In this document: piece by piece, positions 11,501-23,500 of the stretch | Layout: the number at the start of each line of letters is the position of its first letter | Position numbering within the stretch: the stretch's first letter is position 1 | NCBI RefSeq assembly: GCF_032118995.1 | Contig: NC_092651.1 | Coordinates: 22,304,349-22,368,348, forward strand | Reading direction: 5' to 3' | Length of the DNA: 64,000 nucleotides | Source of the DNA: Asterias amurensis | Taxonomy: Eukaryota; Echinodermata; Asteroidea; Forcipulatida; Asteriidae | The notes under the pieces: model-generated | What the model was told of the DNA's origin: nothing | What the model saw: only the letters and a program-made list of their open reading frames with translations | Database searches by the model: none | Program-made: the position numbers and the translations under genes

Positions 11501-14500
11501 TCCTGTGAAAACTTTTACAGGCATGTTACTCGGGTGAGTATTGAACCCATGACCCTTGCAATTCTAGATCAATATTTTAATTAGTTTTTAGCCATACACC
11601 GATGTGTAATTAAGCACTTTATATACTTTCCGGATTGTGTAAAAAAAAAAAAAATCAGTATTGTTCTGTGGTTTGAATCAAAGAAAGAGCGTCAAACAGC
11701 ACTCAGCAACTTGTGGTTTTTACAAATTACAACATGACAAACGTTGTATCACATCTTGATAGAAATGTGTACAATATACATGTAGTGGCTACCAACAGAT
11801 TAGTAACAGTAGCAGTAGATTAGCAATTAATGATTTCTCCAGCTGTAGCCTAAATCCTATCTTTATAATAAAAGCAATAACAAGCAGACATGAAACAAAC
11901 CAAACTAATAATGACATGGGGTTAGACTACAAAAATACTCGGATATCAAACAGTTATGAGCTTTGATAAGTTATGGCGCGTAAAGGGTGATTTACTGGGA
12001 TCCTTCCTCACTTTTTAATAACAAAATGGAAGGAGGAAGATACTCAGTTTAACAGAATCGAACAAAATCTATTAGATCATGTATGGCTGTATGGTACATG
12101 GATTTTGATGGGTTTACATGTTTAGGATGTGAGAGTTAATAATGAAACTTCTAAATAAAATATTTGTATAGTCATTTACCTGTACTGGAGCATCTTTGTG
12201 TCCTTGTGGATTTACTCTGCAAAATAAACGTTTTCTCTTCTCCACTCGTTGTTGGTGAAATATCGAGGAGAGCGTGGGCAGCCATCATGTCCCTTCCGCT
12301 GCCTGAACTTTCTGTGTCACACGCATGAGCTAAACACACAAACAGAAAAAGACCTTCAATTTCCACATTTCATTTTCAAGATACTGGTTTGTAATCAAAT
12401 TATCATATTTAGACTCTTTGACAAAATAAATGCTTAAGTAGACCGAATGCTTCTTCAACATTTTCACAGTACTAACTTTTTGTAGCACCAAAATAAAAAT
12501 ACTTTCAACTGTATGTTTACATTTCGCTCGATAATGATTTTAACTAGTAACTTTTTATCAGGGGTCGAAATTAAGTGTATTTCCATGGTAGTCAGCAGGG
12601 CTAGTGACCAATAATTTTTAGTAGCCCTGATTAGATTTTGGTAGCCCGAAAGACACATTATGTCTCGCGTCACGGCTCAAACTTTACAATACACCAATAA
12701 CATAGTTCTTTATTGTTTGTGATGATGATCTTTGCATTATTTTTCCACTAGCCCGTCGGGCTATCAAACTGGAAAAATGAGTAGCCCGGCTGTAAATCTG
12801 GTAGTCCCGGGCTAGCGGGCTAGTGGCAATTTCGACCCCTGCTTTTTATGCAAGCTCTTTGCTCTGTTAACTGACAAGTTGGTCAACATTTTTTTCAACA
12901 AAAATATGTTTCCCAATTTCTAGAATCGACTGTACATTCATTTCGGCACATCCTGTTCATTTTTTTTTTTTTTTTTTTTTTTTTCACACTGAGATGTTAA
13001 CGCGGAAGGATACGACTTTATGTTTTCTATAAACAATCAATCTAAGTCACCAGAAGCCGCTACCATCAAAACAACCAGTAAGCTATGCTCAGGAAGTTAT
13101 ACAGCATGCCAATTGAGGTGCCTTAAATCACATCCTGTATGGCTAGGATATACTGCTGCTTTCACAAAACGTCATCCACTAACCAAACAATAACAGACAA
13201 CCTTGCTAAAATACAAATGCCATGGCCCTGAATATTAGGTCTTTAAAAAGAGAACAAAAATTAATTATTCAAGAAATAATCTCCATCTACGTGTCCGTCA
13301 GACCTCGTCTCTTGAATCCTTAAATGTCAGCCATGTCAAAAACCCATTTCGTTTGTAATTTACATTTCTACTATTGTTCTTCATCTTCTGTTCAATATTT
13401 TATTCATTCTTTACCTTTTGTAAATCAGTTAATCAAGATGTTAGTGTACAGTGCTTTGTACGCTTTACTAAATGTTAATTTTGTTAAATTATTATCATGC
13501 CGTATCAAATATTCAGATTTACACAAATTATTTAAAGGCAGTGGACACTATTGGTAATTACCCAAAATAATTATTACCATAAAACCTTTCTTAGTGACGA
13601 GTAATGAGGAGAGGCTGATGGTATAAAACATTGTGAGAAACGGCTCCCTCTGAAGTGCCATAGTTTTCGAGAAAGAAGTAATTTTCCACGAATTTGATTT
13701 CGAGACCTCAAGTTTAGAACTTGAGGTCTCGAAATCAACCATCTAAACGTACAGAACTTCGTGTGACAAGGGTGTTTTTTCTTTCATTATTATCTCGCAA
13801 GTTCGATGACCGATTGAGCTCAAATTTTCACAGGTTTGTTATTGTATGCATATGTTGAGATACACCAACTGTGAAGGCTAGTCTTTGACAATTACCAATA
13901 GTGTCCACTGGCTTTAACTGCATGAACACACCATGAAGGGTTCACACCAGGTCCACACAATTTGTTTTAAGTCCATGCCAAAGCACACTGAATAGTAACA
14001 GGGTCTTCATTCAGAATGGTTTCTACTTGGTGTTAATCTTGGTTTTAAAGTCAGAATGTGCAATCTGGAACATTCATAGTTTTCTCTTGATACACATGTA
14101 GACCTTTATCACGCCGTCACCATCGTGAACATTGTTCCCTGTTTCCAATAACAGTATTGAATGCTAACATTCATTGCACAAACATGGTACCAGACTATTA
14201 TTTCGTTCAGCCTCAGTTTGGTAACAATGAGTTGGAATGGAGTAAAATCAAGATGACCACACCATGATAAAATGGGGGGGGGGGGGGGGGGCTACCAACT
14301 GAGATGTGCACATAATCTGCACTTCAAACACACCCGACAGCCCAATGAGTTAGCCATGGGGAGAAACCCTGACATGTATGTTCTCAATTATTAAAATACA
14401 ATGTAGCTATAAATTTCAACTTAGAATGTTGATCAAGTGCAGTACCGTAAATTTGATATGTAGACCAATGTAGATTACCCTGTACTACAGATCTGTTTTT

Positions 14501-17500
14501 AATAAACCCTATGTAGTGTACAATGAAGTGTAGATGTACCATTCACCATTCAAATTTATGAGGCATGATAATATGATTATAATGAACTACACTAAATGGA
14601 TGTTCCTAGCATTGCAACACATGATGTTGCGCTAGTTTTGAAGAATCAAGTTCAGTTTGGAGAAATAATTCTCCTGCCAGTGTATTATGTTTATTGATTT
14701 CCACTTTATCCACTTGAAATTAAAACTAACAACGTAGAGGCCTTTGCAGTACTATTCCTTACAAAACAAAACACATGTACATGAGAAACAGTGAGCAGAG
14801 CAGGTGAAATCAATACACACAGCATCTTCAAGTAGACCATTACTGTAATGAAAGGCCATTGCATCTATAGGCCATTGCATAGGCCTTTAGAACTAATAGG
14901 ATATCCTGTATGCCTTACAGCAGGGTGATTATTGACCCGAAAATTGGTCAATATAAGGTCCCTTTATATTGCCTTGTTGACACTCACTTCTCACTGCATG
15001 GCCTCATACATGAATACCAGGCCTTATTGATGAATACCAATATCAACAGTCCATTGATGAGGTATTTGGACATGACCTTAATAGTCCAATTGGCTAACAC
15101 TGCATTATCCAGTGGTTTTTGAATTAACATAACAATGAATAATTCATGTATTGAAAAAAAAATCACTCTTAAAAAGTGCAAGAAGCTTTCCCTTGTTAAA
15201 ATTTAAATATTAGGCTAAGAGCTACATGTATCTTTAGAGGGGGTATTCAAAGTTCATGGAACAAAAGTTTTAGGTGCAACTGTGTGCAATTCTCTTTCTT
15301 CAAATTCTCTAGGTTTTAACAAAGTTTATGGTAGTTAAAATCATCAATAAGGAAAATAAATTTTGCCATAAAATATTATCATTTTGCAAAAAAATAAAAA
15401 AAAAAGTGGACAGGATTGACAAAAAAATGTTTCTACAAAATGCATTCTCATCTCATCCCAAGATTTAACAAAATATTTTAACTTTATATTATTAAAATCG
15501 TTTTTTATTTTTATTAAAAAAGTTTTTATTTTCAAGAACTTGTTATTTCAAAATCCAAAAATTGTAAAAAATTAAATTTTAATGATTTGAATTGAAGAAA
15601 AAGAAAACAACAACCAGAAAAAGATAGAAATTGTCGTCTAACGAGTAGGTCTACGACTACTGAGATTGAGAAGTTAAAGTCCACATTATTATAGACCATG
15701 GACAACACGGTGTTTTAACTGTAAAATTTTTAGTTAAGTTTTGCTGCAAAACATGTTCTCTAGGTTTTATTTGTAAGTGATTAAGGGCCTATTGCCATTG
15801 AAGATAAAAGTCAACTTATTAAAATGTGTAGTCTTAATGTTTTTGACAGTGGTTAAAATGTGAAATATCTTGTCACAAGTCTGACGACAATGGAAGAAAT
15901 TTGATACTGATTATGGTGACTTGCTTTAGAACCCTCAGCCGGACTGCTACCATCAGGAAGATGGAGGGTCATGATTATCACAGCTGACATAAAATGTATT
16001 TTTGTAAATGACTGGTACAAAACGAAATCAGGAAAAATTACGGTACATCCAATCTCTGTTTTTTAACGTCGCTTTTGCCATCCACCTCTAGGAGAACGAT
16101 TGCCTAGTGCGAGTGATTGAGTTTGAATCTGAATGTTAATCATTCAGTCGGCAACACATCCTATGGAAAAGTTTTCGTATCACGCCAACTACTTTTCATT
16201 CAGTATGAAATAATACAGTATTCTAATTTACCTCAATGAGACACCCCTTTTTGTAAAAATGAGTGAGAAGGTGGTGGCAGGATACGGAAAGTTATCCCAT
16301 CTTATTCCTCGAAGGCAGTGAATGAAATATCACGTCGCACTAACTTGAAGATATTCCTTATTTTTTTAACTGTCTCAAGTTGAGAAGAAAACAGAAAGTG
16401 TAATGAAAGCAAGACATGCAGCAGTCGGGTTCAACTCAAGATTCCATCAGTCCAGAAAATGAAACGGGTGAATGAAAGACAGAGAAGAAAACATTGACTG
16501 AAACCGACTGCCCAATCATCAAATCAAGCATGGTCTGTTGTTTTGTTTTGCCAGCTAGGGGTACGATACGAATTGCACATGAGAGGGACACTCGTGCAAA
16601 AAAACAAACACTCAACAGATAGACGACTTCGCAATTCCGCAATTGAACCGCAGCAGTTTATTTGTTAACGAGTATCCGACCAAACACCATAATCATGTCA
16701 AGAATTGAAGCGCAGACGTCCACGTTACCAACATAACTGGGATACATAACTGTAAACAACTCAAGAAAGGATACAAAGAGGACTATCGTTTCCAAATTTG
16801 CAACCCACACAAAAATCCAGGCCACGCACTTTCAACTGTTTTGTTGTTCGTGTATGTAACGTACATGACTACGAACGGCTTGTCCGTGCGTACATACGAC
16901 ACCCACACATCCACTTCCTGGTTTTCCAGTCCGGAAGAGAATTGCTTCGCGGGTAATTCAACACGGTAGCGATTTTCAAACTGGACAAAAATCCCCCAAA
17001 TCACGGTTTGAGGAGAGTATACAAGTGACACAACAGCACTGCACCATTACGGTTTCTTACCAGCTTGAAGGAGCAAGTCTAGATCCTTTCTTACGTCTGA
17101 AGCCATCGTGTAAAAATTCACAACATTGAGGTTTTTTAACGCGCTGTATAAATCTCCGTATGGTTAGCGCACACACTGTAGATACCCTAAAAACATGCGG
17201 CGATCCTAACAACTAGATTAGATATCACTACGCGCTGTGATCTGCCCGGAAGTGAAGGACTACTTGCATCGATTTAGCAGCGGCGCGCGGTCGTATCGTT
17301 GTAGTAAGCGGCATTTCGGATAGGTGTCGATAAACATTGCACTACTTACAAACGGGATGTTATGGAGGTAGAAAAGTCTGCACGAGTTCACAGTGCGGAA
17401 AAGGGATCCCACTATTCCCCTGATAATGGAAAACGATGAATGTATTACCGCTAGGCCTTCATTCAATGTTTTTTTTCTTCTAGCGACCCAGCTAGAAACC

Positions 17501-20500
17501 GTGTAGCCATTGAGTTCAATGCGCGTTGGGTTCAACCGCGGCGGGCGGCGCAGCATGCTGTCGACCAAACCGCGAGTTGAAGACTTATTTACAAGACGGC
17601 GGTCTACAAACTCACCGCAAATGTAGACAAAATGAAAATCTAGTACGTAGTACGAGGTGGTACGACTATATATAAAAAAAGAAGGAAAGGAAAAAAAAAC
17701 AAAAAAACAAAAAAACAAAAAATCCTCTTATTTTGAGAACCTTTTAGCCAAGAAAGACGGCCGAAACTTCACGGGCCTTTAACTATTAATTTAGCTTTTG
17801 TGTAAGGTTACCTCAAGAGATCTTTTTCTGGCCGACCCACTATCCTAGCTCTCAAAATTTGCAGGGCCCTGATTTGTTTCGGGTAACGAATTTTACGACT
17901 GAAGATTCTGCTCCATCGGTCGTCAACAAATGCTTCATTTTTTTCCCAAGTAATCAGTCCTTAATTTATGTGGGAGAAAAGGCAAAGGAGAGTAGGACTA
18001 ATATCAGGAAGAAACGGCCAAGCAACGGCTACATTAATTTAAGAAATTCTGTCATGTTTTGTTTTTCCACAAGAAAAGTGGTTGTTAATGTTGAGATCGA
18101 TGCGTAAACTTGTTCTCACACACACTAAATTTGAATTGTGATTTATTTACGACGGTCTACGACTCGCACATTAATTCACTGACGTATTTCTGATTCAGTT
18201 GAGATCCGCAAGTTGTACAAATTTTGTTTAGCAATGACCTGAATCGGTCGCAAATAATAATATCCATTCAATATGACACACATTCCATGACTAAGGCCGT
18301 GTCCGAAACGGCGACTTTTGCTACAGCTACGGCTAGATCGGGCGCGTCTGCCTATTCTTCAACACTGGAAGACGCGCTGATCTAGACGTAGCTATAGCCG
18401 AAGTCGTCGTTTCGGACACACTCATACCATAGAGTAAGGACAGAGTACTCTATGCTCATACTCAGAAAGATGGGGCCAGTGACCTTATACACATCCGGTA
18501 TTCTCCGATTCCCGCATCAGGTGCCTTTGTGGCCCGGATATATGGCGGGGAAAACAATTGTGGAAGTTTCCACTTTTCATGTTTATCCATGGGTTCACAG
18601 ATCGGAATGCCAAAACATATACCTGGAGAAACACCTAAACCGGAGTCTGTCACGTCATCACTAAATATTACGTACGTGCGAGTGCAACTGCAGACCCCTT
18701 CACTTTTCGCTCGCACCGGGAATTACCCCCTTGATTCTGTAACAATCATATAGTTGGGTCAGTAACAGTAAGATAAGAGTAGAATAATGTAAAACTAAAC
18801 CGACCACGGACGTGTGATTAAAATGATATATTTTTTGTACTTGGGGGGGGGGGGTGTATTTGTCTCGTCGATGGGCACTGAAAAGTGAAAAGAGTTGTCC
18901 CGGGGCGGCCGCCCCGGTAACGCACCCAAAGCAGCACTTACGGCTCCGAGTGTAATACCATGAGTGTTACACACTAACAGCGCCCTCTCTTGATTGATTC
19001 GTTAAATAAAAACACCCAATCGCTTGAAGGACAGGCAAAACAAAACAAGAAATGTACATCGTTATTGAATTTGTTATCAAAGTGTTCTGAATGAAGAGTC
19101 CAAGGTTTTTTATACAAATAAGTTTCTTCACAAACAAAATACCTTTAAAACCTTTTATGTTCACAATAAATGTAGTATAAGTAATGCATGCAAAGTCATC
19201 AGAACATAAAACTCCCTCCCTTGATGAAGCATAAGCTACTGATATTAGCTCTCTTGAGTTTGCAAATGACTCTGATGCAACAAAGTGAACTGAAAAAATG
19301 CAAAATATGAGTTTGATTCTGATGAAGAAAAATTAATAAGTAAACATATAGAAGAGTTATTTCAAAATGGTTCACCATTGGTTCTTTACCACAACCAGTA
19401 CCGCAGCAAAATAGACAAAAAAAAAAACATTACCGGTATTTTTTGCTGAGTAGTGTCATGAGCGCCGCTTGAGGCAGATACTGTGCTTTAAAGTTTGCAT
19501 TTATTGTGCTACATGAATGAGCCTATTATTTGTCCTTGTACATTCAGCCCCATGGACCTGGGACATTGCAAAACTCTGTTTGCGATTATTTGGTCATGGT
19601 CCCGTGAATCTGTTGTCAAACCATAGCTACTGGGAAGCAAATAAACTCCAGTGCATGACGTTCAGTCGTCCTTTGTGAATTAACAATACAACATATTCGT
19701 GTTTACGATCAACAGGTCCTGTCGAGAAAAACCTCATAACTTTTAAACGACTCTACCTCAGCAATGCATGGTTTGCAGAGGCGGTTTGCAGTGTCAAAAC
19801 AAGCCATTTCCATTTGGGGGATGGGCTAGGTGCGGGCAAATACACACACAAAAATAAATAAATAAAAAGCAATTGTTTTATTTTTAATAGATGCTAAATA
19901 ATATTTATTTTGGTTTCACCCTAACACCACGGTGTTGTGTGTTAGCGCTGTATATTCAATACTTTCTTGAGTTCTGTGAAAAATAAAAGCACAGGCAAAT
20001 TACTCCGTTGGGACTCTAACCCACGACCATTACATTTCTAGACCAACTAGACCACCAAGATTACTCTAGGTAGCTAGATGCTATGTTTGTGCATGTGTGT
20101 GTATTGAATCACCCATTTGTGTGCCTTTAAGAATCTCATTCAGAGCGGGAGGGGGGGGGGGGTGTCTGAGCTAGCTTAGTCTGAGCATGGTCTGAGCGTG
20201 GGAAAATGGGGTGGGCTCCCCCGTCCCCAAGTTAGGCCAATGATGATTTCTCCCCTTCTCTCAACTCAACTCAACTCAACATTTAATTCAATTTTTTTTT
20301 TACGAGACTCTATCAGACGAAACAGTAAAGTAAATGATGTTGTTTGGTGTATATCTTGGTTCATGAAGCAGGCCTATAGGTTGAGAATAACACGCAGCAA
20401 ATAAGCCATAACCCATAAACCTTCCACTCAACAGCACACAGTGGCAATGTTTGCTGGTCCTGAGAAAAAAATACATTCCTTAGAAAGTCAGAGTTAACTT

Positions 20501-23500
20501 TTCCATATGAATGGAGTTCAAAGAATGGACACAATGCAACATGTTTGGCTATTGTGTTTTTCCAGTAGACTGTATCTTAGTGCTTGCCCAGTGTAAACCT
20601 CTACATGTTCTTAATGGTGAAATGGGTACCCTGAATAGGCTCATAGGATCAGCTAGTTGCTCGGTCTGAGGTCTGAGCACTAAACAGCACTGGCAAGCCC
20701 TATGCTGCACATGGAATTTTGTATAGATCATAAATCTATATTCTTTTACAATATTCATTTTACTGAGAAAAAAAGGAGGAATCACTACTATGGTGAAGTC
20801 ATATCTGCTGTATTTCTTTCTTTAAAACTATTAAGGTACATGTAGTGTCTTGGTTAAGAAAATTATTTTTAAAAAGTTAGTGACTTGACTTTTTGACCCT
20901 AACAGAGCCTTTCTGGAAGGCTTTTAATTTAAAACATGAATTCATGAAAACAGAAAGTACATTATAATCAACATGTTTCTGTTTCCCCACTTTTCCCCAA
21001 GTTGATGCTTGTTCTTGTTGATGAGCAACCAGAAATCACCTTTCACCTCTTGGTCATACATGTATGAACACAGGGACCAATTATGAAGTAAAATGCAAAA
21101 AAAACAATAAATGCATTTCCTTTTATGAACATAAAATAATCAGAAAAATTACAGTTCCGAAAATTTGTGCTTGAAGTTGATGGGCGAGATCACTCGCCAT
21201 GAGAAACATATGAAAAGCAGAATGGTAACAGTCTATCTCAAAAGCAGAATGCCTATGAGCCAAACATTTATTTTTGTTAGCATGAATGCCACATTGAAGA
21301 GAAGGTCAACTTCGAGGCAGTGGCCTCCAGCAAGACGTCTATGAATCATGAGGGGCAGGACCAGGGTACAAGGAGAGAGGTGCAGCCCCTTTAATCTTTG
21401 AATAGGTAGATATTTGTACCTTCTCAAGGTCAAATGCTATCCCATGGGTGTGAAACATCACAAATACTGTTCATATTATATTCCTGGAATTACAAGTTTT
21501 CCTTTAAAGCTTTTAAGTGGCTATTTATTTCTCATCGTCCATCACCATACAATCCAGACATATTCTGTTGAATTTATAAATCAAGCATCAATGTCTGGGA
21601 AAATAATGTCTGGGCAGAAGAGAACTTTGTTTTGGTTTAGAAATTGAGGTACTATGTTGACTTGTGGAATATCAACAACATTTGCAACAAAAAAACAGGA
21701 CATTCAAATTGAGCTTTTTGCTTGAGTTTAAGTATAAGCTAAATCTTGTGGCCATTCGCAGATTTTGTCACCATTTTTTATTTTAAAGTTACTACACAGT
21801 TATAAATGTACAATAACCCCCAGGTATTGAGTTTACTGGCCTGACATTGAAATCACAAGCCTCAGGCCTGCAGTCTGTTTTAAACTTTAAGCCCTGGACT
21901 ATCATTTAATTTAAATTGAGCGAGGTTAGGCTATTGTCTTGAAAGTCTCCAATTGAAAATCATGAAGTGTGAACAGAAGAATTTAAGTATCCCAACAAGA
22001 TACCAGTATTTGCATGAGTTATTAGTTTATTATATAGACAGTGGACACTTTTTGGAATTGTCAAAGACCAGTCTTCTCACTTGGTGTATCTCAACATATG
22101 CATAAAATAAAAAACCTGTGAAAATTTGAACTCAATTGTTCATCGAAGTTCTGAGATAATAATGGAAGAAAAACACCCTTGTCACACGAAGTTGTGTGCT
22201 TTCAGATGCTTGATTTCAGGACCTCAAATCTAATTCTGAAGTCTCGATATCAAACTCATGGGAAATGACTTCTTTCTCGAAAACTACGTTACTTCAGAGG
22301 GAGCCGTTTCTCACAATGTTTTATACTATCAACAGCTCACCATCGCTTGTTACCGTGTAAGTTTTTATGCTAACAATTGTTTTGAGAATTACAAATAGTG
22401 TCCACTGCTTTGATATTTCTTTATGCAGGTGTTTTGCCCAAGCGAAATCAAACGTAAACCGAACAATCATGTCTGTCAAGCAATTTATTTGTTTGCTTGT
22501 TTTATTTACCCAACAAGCATGAGGAAGATTTGAAAAAGAAATACATTTTCTGATGTAGGAACAGAGGAAGAAACAGAAGAATAAGTACCCCAACACGTTA
22601 CCAGTATTTGCATGAAATATTACTTACGCTTTGATATTTCTTTATGCGTTGTGATCTGGTTGACTTCACTGTCACATAAACTGTCCTGTACACACAGTAC
22701 ATCGGTGTCTAAGTATTCAAGTGCTGTGGGGTTGCCAAATGTTCCCGGTGTGAGGGGCATGTTGTATAAAGACTGAACGATGACTGACGGGCCATCGTAA
22801 ATGACGTTTGGCTTCCTCTGAAACACGACAGAGAATAGACACAGGAATATTAAACCAGTTATTCGGATCAACTTTCAATTTTAAAGATGTTATAAGTTAT
22901 CACACAAGCGCGAGTGAAATACGGAAAAGTTATAACGCTTCTACGTCCCATATCCAACAAGGCCGAATTTCAGAACGAACAGCATGCACACGCACAAAGT
23001 TTAGAATGTAATTTTTGCACAGTCCATTTGCGAAGCGTGACCCATTGACCAACTCACAATACGCAGTGTGCAATATAAAAACTGGGAGTAAGTTTACATG
23101 TATCTAGGTTTGTATACCACCCTCCACTTTGAGCATCTGATTGGTGGATTAGCACGTACTGGAAGATAATGCTTTTTATAGAAGACCCTGCCAAAGCTAT
23201 CTATGTATGGATTGGCCTATACTTTGCAATGTTGAACCATTATTTACCCATATTATACATTTTGACTTTTCACTCTGAGTTTTTTGTTTGATGAAAAGAA
23301 GTTGAGAAAAACAGTTAATTTCAAAAAATATGCTCAGTCTTTACAATTCCTGCAAAGCATCCATGCAAAAAATAATATCATTTGTATATTTAAAAATACT
23401 CAACACTAACTTCACAAAACTCAGTTTTTTCAGATTCCAGGTAAAAGTGAACAAATTAATTGTATAAATCTATGAATTTTAAAACACAAAGAGCTAAATT

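Larger units (their letters stand above)
12330..17060. other. ELF intron between the short first exon and the common exon
   Basis: No further exon was recognised in this 4.7 kb intron. It contains the hAT copy A, a 24-base poly-T run near 12961-12984, a TTAA MITE at 13536-13913 and a poly-G run near 14274-14291. The rest is AT-rich sequence with no feature I can support. Confidence 0.5.
17107..22627. other. ELF intron upstream of the short-isoform start
   Basis: No exon was recognised. It should contain the promoter of the short ELF isoform near 17.1-17.3 kb; no TATA box stands out. It holds the MITE at 18295, a SINE at 19911-20085, poly-G runs near 18843 and 20150, a short CTCAA repeat near 20257-20279, and the MITE at 22035. 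Confidence 0.45.

Noticed and set aside
12464..12673. A 'conserved' peptide starting [16 protein letters not shown] that also occurs at 27711-27917
   Set aside because: Both copies lie in the two hAT MITEs. The conservation reflects the recent transposon copies, not a protein.
18452..18753. Three overlapping frames on both strands near 18.5-18.7 kb, considered as a divergent gene opposite the short ELF promoter
   Set aside because: No domain similarity, no consistent frame preference and no exon partners. They lie next to a palindromic MITE and are probably chance frames in a GC-richer patch.
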